DNA from: Dyadobacter pollutisoli
GTDB lineage: Bacteria > Bacteroidota > Bacteroidia > Cytophagales > Spirosomataceae
DNA length: 64,000 nt
Reading direction: 5' to 3'
NCBI RefSeq assembly: GCF_026625565.1
Contig: NZ_CP112998.1
Location: forward strand, 5,272,501 to 5,336,500
Shown: positions 55,201 through 64,000 of the stretch, piece after piece
Numbering within the stretch: the stretch's first letter is position 1
Layout: every line of letters starts with the position of its first letter
The notes under the pieces: generated by a model
What the model saw: only the letters and a program-made list of their open reading frames with translations
What the model was told of the DNA's origin: nothing
The model's database searches: none
Made by a program: the position numbers and the translations under genes

Positions 55201-58200
55201 ATGAAAATACATCCAAAGCCGTTCGGCTACTTGCTTACACTCGTTACCTTATTGTTAACTATGCACACGAATGGTCAGAATATCATCAAAAACTACGACG
55301 CTCAATGGAAGATCGTCGAAGGTCATCAAACAAAAGGTCTGCCAAAATCTGCCCTGGAAGAGGTAGAAAAGATCTACCAGCTGGCAAAAAAGGAAAAACA
55401 GGACGCTCAGGTGATCAAGGCGGCTGTATATATGATCACGCTGCAAGCCGAAAACCAGGAAGATCATGACATTGCAGCTATCCGGGCGTTGGAAAAAGAA
55501 GTCGAAGCGAGCGCAGAACCTGCGAAATCTATCCTGACGAGCCTGCTTGCGTCCCAATATCATCAGTATTATCAAAACATTCGCTGGCAGTTGTACAACC
55601 GCACTGCTACTTCGGCATATTCCAAAGAAGACGTCAGTACCTGGGGAACGGAGGATTTCCATCAAAAAATAACTGCGTTATATCTCGCCTCCTTGCAACA
55701 TGATGCGCTATTAAAACAAACGAAACTGGAACATTATGAGGCTATTATCATAAAAGGCAATGCAAGAAAGCTACGCCCTACCTTGTATGATCTGCTTGTT
55801 TTCACAGCCCTGCCATATTTTTCGTCCGATGAGCGGAACATTAAGAAACCGGCCTATGCATTTGAAATCAATAACGCGTCGGCATTTGATCCGGCGGCTG
55901 ATTTTATTCACCGGAAATTTGAGACAAAGGATTCCACGTCCCTCGAATTTTATGCGCTTCAACTTTACCAGCAGATCATTGCTTTTCATATCAATGATCC
56001 GCAACCCGACGCGCTGATCGACGCGGACATTGAAAGAATGCTGTTTGTGAAGCAAAAATCTGTTCACCCTGACGCTAATGACCTATACTTGATGGCCATC
56101 AATCATCTGGCCGAACAGTACCAGTCTACACCGGCAGCGGCACAGGCCTGGTTTTTAAAAGCGGCTTGGTATAATGATCAAAGTTCGCGTTATGTAGCAG
56201 GCGAAGATTCCACGAACCGGTTTGACAGAGTAAAGGCTATCGAAATTTGTAAAAAGATCATTAAAGAAAACCCCGATACACAAGGCGGGATCGGTGCTTA
56301 CAACCTGTTGACGGGTATGACGGAAAAGAGCCTGACATTCTCTGTCGAAAATGTTAATATTCCTTCAAAACCATTTCGTACGTTGGTAGAGTATCGGAAT
56401 TTCTACAGGCTATACCTCCGGCTAGTCAAGGCCACGGACGTGATCAATAATCTCCTGGAAAACGACAATAACAATTCTAAATGGAATATAATCACTTCCA
56501 TGCAGCCGATACGCGCCTGGGAGCAGTCACTGGTTGATACCAAAGACTATCAGGTACATCGGGTTGAAATAAAAATTGACGCGCTGCCGGTCGGTGAATA
56601 TATATTGATTGCAAGCAATGAGGCTTCGTTTAAGGATAGCAAAGCAGTACTTGGTGCCCGCTCTTTTCATATTTCCAACATCAGCTACGTGCAAAAGCAG
56701 GATGATATTTTTGTGCTCAACAGGGATACGGGCCAGCCATTGGAAAAAGCGAATGTGCGGATATGGAAAAGCAGCTATGATTATGGTTTGAGAAAATACA
56801 TTAAAATTAAAGGCGCATTACTTATTTCGGACCGGAATGGATACTGTAAAAAACCAAAGCGCGACACCAAAACAAATAGCAACGAACTTCTGGAAATAAC
56901 GCACGGAGAAGATCGGCTGTTTTTGCAGAAAGAGAACAATACTTACTATTATAATGAAGAGCGGGCAGATCAGCGAGATTTGGATGCCATTTACCTTTTC
57001 ACAGACCGTAGTCTATACCGGCCGGGACAAATGGTTCACTACAAAGGCATTACGCGAGATTCAAATGCTGTTTTGAAAGACAAAACTTATGAAATAGATG
57101 TTGTTCTGTATAATGCAAATCGCGAGGAGGTAGGAAAAGCCACGCATAAAGTCAATGAATACGGAAGCTTCTCCGGGACATTTAACCTACCTAAAACTGG
57201 CTTGAACGGCTCGTTTTACATTGAAGCCGATGATGTGTACAGGACCGAATTCCATGTCGAAGACTATAAGCGACCCAAATTCTCCGTCGCTCTGGACACG
57301 CTGAAAAACAGCTATAAAGTCAATGATACAATCACGGTCAGCGGCGCTGCCACGGCTTATGCTGGAAATGCGATTGACGGTGCCAAAGTTACTTATCGTG
57401 TAGTTCGAAACTCCCGTTTCATTTATGCCTGGTCATTCAAACGCTGGTGGCTACCGCCTTCGACCATGGAAATTACGCATGGAGAAGCTGTGACGGATTT
57501 GAATGGGAAGTTCAAGCTAACATTTGAAGCGATACCGGACCTGAAAACCGACAAAAAATTGGATCCGATCTTCGACTACACGATTTATGCGGACGTGACG
57601 GATTCCAATGGCGAAACGAGAAGTGCAGAATCCACTATTTCAGTGAGCTACAAATCCTTCCTCCTCCAAGCCAGCATTCCAGAAAAAGCCGAAGCAAGTG
57701 AACTGAAAACACTTTCTCTAAGGACCGAAAACATGAATGGAGAATTCGTCAAGTCGGATATTACCATTAAAGTCACCAAAATTGAACCCGAAAGCCGTTT
57801 GATCAGAGAGCGCTACTGGCACGGGCCGGATTTGTTTGTGATGACCAAAAATGACTACATCACACATTTCCCGAATGACGAATTTGACCAGGAGACCGAA
57901 ATGGAAAACTGGCGGGAAACGGGACAGCCGAAAACAAAATTGGCCAGCCTTGACAAGTATAAACCTTTTGATATTTCTGACCTCAGCCTGAATGCGGGTT
58001 TTTATAAAATTCAGGTTACCGCCAAGAATGAAAGCGGCGAGGAAGTCACAGATACCAAGCACATTGAATTGACCAACCCATCTTCGGCCAAACTGGCTAA
58101 ACCTGAGTATCTCTGGACCAATGAAAGCAGACCCATTGAACCGGGTAAAAACGCTACATTGACAATTGGCACGACGGCAGACAATGTGTTTGTGATCAAC

Positions 58201-61200
58201 AGTTCCAGCAAGAAATCTGATAAGAAAGAAGGATATCAATTTTTTGGATTACAAAATGAGAAGCGAGTTTTGAATTTTTCTGCAACAGAGGAAGACCGCG
58301 GGGGCTACACGGTGAATTACCTTTTTGTCAAGCATAACCGCGTATATCAACATTCGGAAACAATCGCTGTTCCCTGGACTAATAAGGAACTCCTCATTAC
58401 TTATGAAACTTTCCGTGACAAAACCTTACCGGGAAGCGATGAAAAATGGAGAGTCAGAATCAGCGGGTATAAGAAGGAAAGAGTAGCAGCGGAAATGCTC
58501 GCCAGCATGTACGATGCTTCATTGGAGCAGTTTTATGTTCATAACTGGATCAAACCCAATGTCTGGGGAATGTCTCACAGATTACCCGACTGGAATAGAA
58601 GTGAGAATTTTGCTTCCTCCAATGCCGAAACACGCTATCTGTACGCGGGCGATTATAAGTCTCATGACAAAAGCTATGACCAACTAATTCGAGTTGAATC
58701 GATTAGCAACGTTCAGAAGAAATCAATGGCTGGCGGCGGAAGGAATGTGCGGAACAGAAACATAAACGAAGCTCTTGCTATGAAGGTGGGTGGGATAGCG
58801 CGTGATCAGGTAAAAGGCCAGGCCCCAGGCGCTCCACCTATGATTGGAGAAGATAAAGAGGAGTTATTTTCAGTGGTGACCGTAGGTTATGGTTCCCAAA
58901 CTAAAAAGGAACAACCGGCTCATGGAGAGAATGGAGCAAGTGAAAATGCACCCGCAATCCGCAAAAATTTCAATGAAACTGCATTCTTTTTCCCAGACTT
59001 GAAAACAGATGAAAATGGAGATATTTCGTTTTCATTCACCATGCCTGAGGCATTAACCCGCTGGAAATTTCAGGCGCTGGCACATACCAAAGACCTCGCT
59101 CTCGGATATAGCAGCAAGGAAATAGTGACCCAGAAAGAGCTGATGGTGCAGCCGAATGCTTCACGTTTTTTGAGGGAAGGCGATCAGCTCAGTTTTCCGG
59201 CCAAAGTCGTAAACCTGACCGATCACGCATTAAATGGTATCGTTTCGCTGCAACTAATGGATGCAGAGACGAATCTGAGCATAAATGATTTGTTCAAAAA
59301 CATAGGAGCCGAAAAGCCTTTTGAAATACAAGCCGGGCAAAGCGCTACGATCATTTTCCCGATTGAAATACCGAAGGACTACACCAAAGCAGTCATTTGG
59401 CGGGTAGTAGCCAAATCGGGTAATCTTTCCGATGGAGAGGAGAATATTTTACCAGTACTATCGAACCGAATGCTGGTAACAGAAAGCCTGCCGATCGCAA
59501 CACGCGGTACCGGCACAAAGAATTTCAAGTTCCAAAAACTGCTCAATTCGGGAAGCTCAAAGACATTGAAAAGCAAATCCCTGACCGTAGAATACACCAG
59601 CAATCCCGCCTGGTACGCGATACAGGCATTGCCTTACCTGATGGAGTATCCCTACGAATGCGCCGAACAGACGTGGAACAGGTACTACGCCAATTCGCTC
59701 GCTACCTACGTTGTCGGAAGCAGTCCCCGCATTGCCCAGGTTTTCGAGAAATGGCGTACCACGGACACGACTGCGCTGATGAGTAATTTGCAAAAAAACC
59801 AGGAGCTAAAATCGGTGTTGCTCGAAGAAACGCCCTGGGTACTCGCTGCAAAAACGGAGGCTGAGCAAAAAAGGAACATTGCCCTGCTTTTTGATCTTGT
59901 GAAAATGAGTAGCGAGCTAACCGCAAGTTTGGACAAACTCATTCAAATGCAAAGTTCCAATGGCGGTTTCGTTTGGTTTAAAGGCGGACCAGATGACCTT
60001 TATATGACACAATATATTTTAACAGGTATCGGCCATTTGAAAAAAATCAATGCGCTTCGAAAAGATCAGCTGCCAAAAATAAATGCCATTGAAACGGCCG
60101 CTATTCCTTATCTGGACAAAAGAATAAAGGAACGTTATGATGAGTTGGTCAAGGCAAAAACTATGCTGGCCAAATACACGCCCGGGCCAAACGAGTTGCA
60201 GTACTTGTATATGAGAAGTTTCTTCCCAGGGAAGCCTATTCCGGCCGCGTCTCAAAAAGCTTATCAATTCTTCAAAGAACGAGCAAAACTTACCTGGACT
60301 TCCCAATCCAAATATTTACAGGGACTTACCGCATTGGCATTACAAAGAACCAATGATGTGACTACCCCAAAAGCCATTTTGAAATCATTGAAAGAGACCG
60401 CGATTCGCAGCGAGGAATTAGGAATGTACTGGAAAAACAACCAACGTGGCTGGTGGTGGCACGAAGCGCCCATTGAGCGCCAGGCTTTGCTGATTGAGGC
60501 TTTTCAGGAAATTACTAATGACGTTCAAACAGTCGATGATCTGAAAACCTGGCTTTTGAAAAACAAACAAACCAACAATTGGGAAAGTACAAAAGCAACT
60601 GCCGAAGCGTGTTATGCATTATTATCTCAGGGTATCAATTGGCTGGCGGATGAAAGAATTACCACAGTGAAATTGGGCGACACTTCTATTAAACAGGAAG
60701 AAAACAGTGTGGAATCGGGCACCGGATATTTCAAAAAATCCATCAATGCTGAAAATGTAGTGGCCACTATGGGAAATATCGAGGTTGAGGTAAGTGGTAC
60801 TGCTAATGTTTCGAAGCAACCCGGCTGGGGAGCCGTTTACTGGCAGTATTTCGAAGATCTCGACAAAATTTCAATGGCTGAAACTCCATTGAAACTATCG
60901 AAACAGCTGTTTCTTGAAAAAAACTCGGATAACGGCCCTGTACTTTCACCAGTCAAAAATGGAGACATTCTTCATGTTGGCGACAAAATCAAGGTGCGGG
61001 TAGAGCTGCGCGCGGACAGGGACATGGAGTATGTTCATATGAAAGATATGCGCGCTTCTGGTCTCGAACCCGTGAATGTACTGAGTGGCTTCAAATGGCA
61101 AGACGGACTGGGTTACTATGAAAGCACCAGGGACGCGAGCACCAATTTCTTTTTCAGCACATTAAGAAAAGGCACCTATGTGTTTGAATATCCGCTTTTT

Positions 61201-61314
61201 GTAACTCACGAGGGGGATTTCAGCAATGGCATCACCAGCATTCAATGCATGTACGCGCCAGAATTCACGGCCCACAGTGAAGGTGTAAGGATGAAAGTGG
61301 TGAATAAGAAATGA
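55201..61314 (+). CDS. large alpha-2-macroglobulin family protein with thioester motif
   Basis: 2037 residues from the ATG at 55201, with a signal peptide (GYLLTLVTLLLTMHTNGQ) and no lipobox. An N-terminal helical region (about 30-380) precedes MG domains, including the MG2 start YLFTDRSLYRPGQMVHYKG. The alpha-2-macroglobulin core begins AFFFPDLKTDENGDISFSF. The thioester Cys1487-Ala-Glu-Gln1490 follows in YPYECAEQTWNRY, then the helical thioester-containing domain (MQSSNGGFVWFKGGPDDLYM) and a receptor-like C-terminal domain. Bacterial members trap or block proteases to guard the envelope. The region just before the core holds a SusC-like stretch at residues 1224-1237 (SVVTVGYGSQTKKE). No PBP1C gene adjoins, unlike in E. 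coli. Confidence 0.93.
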   Translation: MKIHPKPFGYLLTLVTLLLTMHTNGQNIIKNYDAQWKIVEGHQTKGLPKSALEEVEKIYQLAKKEKQDAQVIKAAVYMITLQAENQEDHDIAAIRALEKEVEASAEPAKSILTSLLASQYHQYYQNIRWQLYNRTATSAYSKEDVSTWGTEDFHQKITALYLASLQHDALLKQTKLEHYEAIIIKGNARKLRPTLYDLLVFTALPYFSSDERNIKKPAYAFEINNASAFDPAADFIHRKFETKDSTSLEFYALQLYQQIIAFHINDPQPDALIDADIERMLFVKQKSVHPDANDLYLMAINHLAEQYQSTPAAAQAWFLKAAWYNDQSSRYVAGEDSTNRFDRVKAIEICKKIIKENPDTQGGIGAYNLLTGMTEKSLTFSVENVNIPSKPFRTLVEYRNFYRLYLRLVKATDVINNLLENDNNNSKWNIITSMQPIRAWEQSLVDTKDYQVHRVEIKIDALPVGEYILIASNEASFKDSKAVLGARSFHISNISYVQKQDDIFVLNRDTGQPLEKANVRIWKSSYDYGLRKYIKIKGALLISDRNGYCKKPKRDTKTNSNELLEITHGEDRLFLQKENNTYYYNEERADQRDLDAIYLFTDRSLYRPGQMVHYKGITRDSNAVLKDKTYEIDVVLYNANREEVGKATHKVNEYGSFSGTFNLPKTGLNGSFYIEADDVYRTEFHVEDYKRPKFSVALDTLKNSYKVNDTITVSGAATAYAGNAIDGAKVTYRVVRNSRFIYAWSFKRWWLPPSTMEITHGEAVTDLNGKFKLTFEAIPDLKTDKKLDPIFDYTIYADVTDSNGETRSAESTISVSYKSFLLQASIPEKAEASELKTLSLRTENMNGEFVKSDITIKVTKIEPESRLIRERYWHGPDLFVMTKNDYITHFPNDEFDQETEMENWRETGQPKTKLASLDKYKPFDISDLSLNAGFYKIQVTAKNESGEEVTDTKHIELTNPSSAKLAKPEYLWTNESRPIEPGKNATLTIGTTADNVFVINSSSKKSDKKEGYQFFGLQNEKRVLNFSATEEDRGGYTVNYLFVKHNRVYQHSETIAVPWTNKELLITYETFRDKTLPGSDEKWRVRISGYKKERVAAEMLASMYDASLEQFYVHNWIKPNVWGMSHRLPDWNRSENFASSNAETRYLYAGDYKSHDKSYDQLIRVESISNVQKKSMAGGGRNVRNRNINEALAMKVGGIARDQVKGQAPGAPPMIGEDKEELFSVVTVGYGSQTKKEQPAHGENGASENAPAIRKNFNETAFFFPDLKTDENGDISFSFTMPEALTRWKFQALAHTKDLALGYSSKEIVTQKELMVQPNASRFLREGDQLSFPAKVVNLTDHALNGIVSLQLMDAETNLSINDLFKNIGAEKPFEIQAGQSATIIFPIEIPKDYTKAVIWRVVAKSGNLSDGEENILPVLSNRMLVTESLPIATRGTGTKNFKFQKLLNSGSSKTLKSKSLTVEYTSNPAWYAIQALPYLMEYPYECAEQTWNRYYANSLATYVVGSSPRIAQVFEKWRTTDTTALMSNLQKNQELKSVLLEETPWVLAAKTEAEQKRNIALLFDLVKMSSELTASLDKLIQMQSSNGGFVWFKGGPDDLYMTQYILTGIGHLKKINALRKDQLPKINAIETAAIPYLDKRIKERYDELVKAKTMLAKYTPGPNELQYLYMRSFFPGKPIPAASQKAYQFFKERAKLTWTSQSKYLQGLTALALQRTNDVTTPKAILKSLKETAIRSEELGMYWKNNQRGWWWHEAPIERQALLIEAFQEITNDVQTVDDLKTWLLKNKQTNNWESTKATAEACYALLSQGINWLADERITTVKLGDTSIKQEENSVESGTGYFKKSINAENVVATMGNIEVEVSGTANVSKQPGWGAVYWQYFEDLDKISMAETPLKLSKQLFLEKNSDNGPVLSPVKNGDILHVGDKIKVRVELRADRDMEYVHMKDMRASGLEPVNVLSGFKWQDGLGYYESTRDASTNFFFSTLRKGTYVFEYPLFVTHEGDFSNGITSIQCMYAPEFTAHSEGVRMKVVNKK

Positions 61315-61351
61315 TGTTAAGAAAAGCATTAATCGAATAAATAGAAGCAAA

Positions 61352-61744
61352 ATGAGCACACTGAGTCCCTTGGAAGTTTCCACCGATTTTTGGGCAATTA
61401 TCGACAAGGCAAATCGCGAGCGGGCGAAAATGGCTTTAATTCTTGAATTGATGACCCGCGAAGAAATTATCTCTTTTCATAATCAGTTTTTGAACCTGGC
61501 GACAGCAATTTTAGGTCAAGAATACATCCAGTATATGGATCCAGGTACTTCTGAAGACGGTGCGGATGATGTTACGAGATGGATCGTCGGCCAGGGTCGC
61601 GACTATTACCTCGATATTTACGAACATCCTCAAAAAACTCCGGCCAGTGTCGAACCACATTCAAAGCAACAAGTGTATTATGAGATCCCAAGAGTGTTTT
61701 TCCGTCGATTTGAGGAAGATATTTGGAGCGCTGAGGAAGAATGA
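61352..61744 (+). CDS. DUF4240 domain protein
   Basis: 130 residues, cytosolic. FWAIIDKANRER at the start, EIISFHNQFLNLATAILGQ and an acidic C-terminus (RRFEEDIWSAEEE) fit DUF4240, a family of unknown function often seen in predicted immunity or polymorphic-toxin neighbourhoods. No toxin gene adjoins here. It starts 37 bp after the alpha-2-macroglobulin gene and may share its transcript. Confidence 0.7.
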   Translation: MSTLSPLEVSTDFWAIIDKANRERAKMALILELMTREEIISFHNQFLNLATAILGQEYIQYMDPGTSEDGADDVTRWIVGQGRDYYLDIYEHPQKTPASVEPHSKQQVYYEIPRVFFRRFEEDIWSAEEE

Positions 61745-61769
61745 TGATGAAAAATGGCGCGGGATTGAC

Positions 61770-63002
61770 TCAATCCTTTTCCCTCGCCTGAATCTTCAAA
61801 ATCGCTTTCACAAACAATTCCATATCCTCTTTTTCTCCTAACATTGCATGCTGCAAAATCCACACAGCATCCGTGTTGCACGCCTGCTCGGCCACAGGGC
61901 AGTTGACCTCGCTGTAATCGGCGGTTTCAGGGATCGCGTAACACATGAAGTTCTTATTCTGAAAAAGAGGCTGCCGGTACAATGGATGAGGATAACCTTT
62001 GAAAGAAGGTACTCCTTCGGCGGCCAGCATTTCAGCAAAAGTGTCTTTGGGCAACCCTCCGAATTTCGCTGAATCGTATTTGAATATATAAATGTGATAG
62101 CAATGCATCGTAATGGATTCGTCCCGCTGCAACGGTGTAATGCCGTCCACAGTTTCCAAAAGCTGATTCAGGTACAAGCCGTTTTCGTTTCTCCGGCGAG
62201 TCTGTCCTTCCAGTCTTTTCAACTGGTTCGAAAGTAACACCGCCTGCATTTGTGTGATCCGGTAGTTACAGCCTGGGTTATAATGGTCGTACCATTGTCC
62301 GCCTTCGATCCGCCCAACATTCCGCAATGAATGCATCATGGCATATAATTCGTCATCGTCGGTGATTACGATCCCGCCTTCTCCCGATGTTAGGTTCTTG
62401 GAAGACTGAAAACTGAAACTACCCACATGGCCAATTGACCCCAGTTTCTTCCCCTTATATTCGGCACCGTGCGCATGCGCGGCATCTTCGATTACTTTCA
62501 ATCCGTACCTGTTTGCAATGTCCATGATCGCACCCATATCACAGGCCAAACCTCCGAAATGCACAGGAATGATGGCTTTCGTCCTTGGCGTAATCGCGGC
62601 TTCAATAGCAGCCGGACTAATGTTGTAAGTGTCAGGATCAATGTCGACAAACACCGGCACACAATTGCATTCTATTACGGAAGAAGCCGTTGTGATGAAG
62701 GTATAAGGTGGGACGATGATCTCGTCGCCCGGTTTCACGCCGCAGGCTATCAACGCCAGACGCAACGAAACGGAGCCATTGACACATGTTATCGCATATT
62801 TACTTCCGCAATAAGCGGCAAATTCGTTTTCAAATTTCGCTACCTGGTCGCCACAATCCGGATTCCCCCACTTCCCGCTTCTCACGATTTCGGCAACCGC
62901 ATCCACTTCCTGCTCATCATATATCGGCCATGGAAAGGCCTTGGTAACTGTTTTGGTTCCTCCGTTAATTGCCAGGTTCTGGTCCATCTCGATTGCTTTC
63001 AT
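61770..63002 (-). CDS. DegT/DnrJ/EryC1/StrS-family PLP aminotransferase
   Basis: 410 residues from 63002 (an ATG at 62987 is also possible). Fold-type I PLP features: CVNGSVSLRLAL for phosphate binding, IEDAAHAHGA with Asp173 against the pyridine nitrogen, and the Schiff-base Lys202 in SFQSSKNLTSGEGG. Members aminate keto-sugars such as UDP-4-keto sugars, or make AHBA. The INGGTKTV start resembles AHBA-synthase-like members found in catabolic or aminocyclitol clusters. No sugar nucleotide enzymes adjoin. Convergent with the DUF4240 gene (25-bp gap), and divergent from the membrane protein at 63143. Confidence 0.9.
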   Translation of the reverse strand: MKAIEMDQNLAINGGTKTVTKAFPWPIYDEQEVDAVAEIVRSGKWGNPDCGDQVAKFENEFAAYCGSKYAITCVNGSVSLRLALIACGVKPGDEIIVPPYTFITTASSVIECNCVPVFVDIDPDTYNISPAAIEAAITPRTKAIIPVHFGGLACDMGAIMDIANRYGLKVIEDAAHAHGAEYKGKKLGSIGHVGSFSFQSSKNLTSGEGGIVITDDDELYAMMHSLRNVGRIEGGQWYDHYNPGCNYRITQMQAVLLSNQLKRLEGQTRRRNENGLYLNQLLETVDGITPLQRDESITMHCYHIYIFKYDSAKFGGLPKDTFAEMLAAEGVPSFKGYPHPLYRQPLFQNKNFMCYAIPETADYSEVNCPVAEQACNTDAVWILQHAMLGEKEDMELFVKAILKIQAREKD

Positions 63003-63142
63003 GGGTATCGTACTGTGATCGTGTTTCCATTTATACTAGGTAAAATCTTTTTCAGGCTATTTTTTGAGGTTCTATCGAAAATTATAGTCCGTTTTCCAGA
63101 TGAAAAAGTATTTATCCCACAATCCTTACAACCTTATTTACA

Positions 63143-64000
63143 ATGAATAACCGACAATTACTTTATTCTCTGCTCATTGCGGGCATGTCGCTCGGCACCG
63201 CGTGGGCCATCCGAGGGCAATTCGGACATGAGCAAGGGGCTGCTTGGGCTGGCGGTATCGGAGGGCTGATCATCGTGCTCCTTGCCAAAAGAAAAGACTG
63301 GTATGCAAAAGCTTTTCATCTGGCGCTGGCTTCCGCGGCCGGCTGGGGAGTGGGTGGTATTATCAGTTATGGCAAAGTGGTGGGCTACGCCAGAGGATTG
63401 GAATTCGGGAATGTGTATTATGGATTTCTGATGCTGTTCGTGATCGGCGGATTGTTCGGGTTGATCGGAGGAGGATTGTTCGGTCTAACATTGGCGTCTA
63501 CCAAAGAAAAGCCTGTCAAATGGCCACAATTGATTGTTGAGATGACGGTTGGGGCGATTATATTCTATTATTTATTGATCGAGGAGTTCGGCTGGACCAT
63601 GACTCCTCCGCGGTCTGAGGCCTGGGCTGCTTGTTTTGGAATGACGGTGGCCATGTTTTGGTTTATGCTCAGGAACAAACAGTATGCTGCGATACGGGTC
63701 GCGGTTTTTGCTGGACTCGGAGGTGGGTTCGGGTTTGCATTCGGCAATTTCTTACAGGTAATGGGACACGTTTCCGGCGTCAAATTCAATTTCTGGAATG
63801 TCATGGAATATTCGATCGGATTTTTTGGCGGGGCGGGAATGGCTTACGGCACATTCACTTCCGAATGGGAGAGTTCCGGCGATTCGATCAGCAAAAAAAG
63901 CATCATAGCACCCATTATCATCCTCACATTGCTCATTCCATTTTTTGTATGGGACCAATCCTTTGAAACAGAACGTCTGATCGAAACCATCAAAGGCTTT
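63143..64000 (+). CDS. glycine-rich multi-pass membrane protein, truncated by window edge
   Basis: The frame is open from the ATG at 63143 to the end, 286 residues so far. Eight or nine membrane segments are visible, rich in Gly and aromatic residues: LLIAGMSLGTAWAIRGQFGH, GLIIVLLAK, GFLMLFVIGGLFGLIGGG, LGGGFGFAFGNFLQVMG, and IIAPIIILTLLIPFFVW. A conserved-looking RGQFGHEQGA loop follows the first segment. I do not recognise the family. It is divergent from the aminotransferase, with 140 bp between starts. Confidence 0.75.
   Translation, partial: MNNRQLLYSLLIAGMSLGTAWAIRGQFGHEQGAAWAGGIGGLIIVLLAKRKDWYAKAFHLALASAAGWGVGGIISYGKVVGYARGLEFGNVYYGFLMLFVIGGLFGLIGGGLFGLTLASTKEKPVKWPQLIVEMTVGAIIFYYLLIEEFGWTMTPPRSEAWAACFGMTVAMFWFMLRNKQYAAIRVAVFAGLGGGFGFAFGNFLQVMGHVSGVKFNFWNVMEYSIGFFGGAGMAYGTFTSEWESSGDSISKKSIIAPIIILTLLIPFFVWDQSFETERLIETIKGF

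Noticed and set aside
1..64000. tRNA or rRNA genes, insertion sequences, prophage
   Set aside because: No tRNA arm patterns in the gaps, no transposase, integrase or phage structural proteins, and no target-site duplications that I could see.

Overview
The window looks like chromosome from an aerobic member of the Bacteroidota, most likely Cytophagales and close to Dyadobacter or Spirosoma. The evidence is gene content and style: a TamA-like lipoprotein behind TamB, an outer-membrane beta-barrel receptor with a carboxypeptidase-like N-terminal domain, a bacteriophytochrome operon, very few Shine-Dalgarno sites, and many short hairpin repeats between genes. The genus is inference; I ran no search. 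I saw no rRNA, tRNA, CRISPR array, insertion sequence or prophage.

1-11918, minus strand: a carbohydrate-catabolism block. In order of transcription it runs GH130 glycosidase/phosphorylase, terminator, DUF1080 protein, tagatose/allulose 3-epimerase-type enzyme, ThuA-like protein, TIM-barrel isomerase, alpha/beta hydrolase, DUF4432 epimerase-like protein, ManA-like cupin, second TIM-barrel isomerase, Gfo/Idh/MocA dehydrogenase, and a sugar ABC-importer ATPase cut by the left edge. Together these suggest oxidation of a glycoside or rare sugar to a keto-sugar, cleavage, and epimerisation. Most spacers in this block hold palindromic repeats of at least five kinds.

12018-17448, minus strand: a YceI protein, a small serine hydrolase, and a formylglycine-generating-enzyme-like lipoprotein, a PYROXD2-like FAD oxidoreductase and a Cys-type sulfatase. 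The last three appear to form a sulfatase/maturase set.

17640-23690: a DUF4142 lipoprotein (minus), diverging from a plus-strand light-sensing operon (Rcp1-like response regulator, heme oxygenase, bacteriophytochrome histidine kinase). A type IB DNA topoisomerase and a DUF2383 four-helix protein follow.

23708-30577, minus strand: LolA-like carrier, FtsK translocase, quinone-type dihydroorotate dehydrogenase, a two-gene nucleotidyltransferase module, and a GH20 beta-hexosaminidase.

30826-41752, plus strand: outer-membrane beta-barrel receptor, a lipoprotein-sorting-like protein, then the TamB/TamL envelope assembly pair. 41761-43110, minus: methylmalonyl-CoA epimerase and RsgA. 43467-50721: ROK regulator (plus), Kdo transferase (minus), a small exported protein, lipoyl synthase, S-adenosylmethionine synthetase and a fatty-acid desaturase (all plus).

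50751-64000: an RND efflux pump and its adaptor (minus); then a giant alpha-2-macroglobulin (plus), a DUF4240 protein (plus), a DegT-type aminotransferase (minus) and a glycine-rich membrane protein cut by the right edge (plus). The most interesting items are the keto-sugar operon with its repeat-filled spacers, the exported FGE-like protein that keeps both catalytic cysteines, the phytochrome operon, the nucleotidyltransferase/small-protein pair, and a SusC-like motif in the presumed bait region of the alpha-2-macroglobulin.
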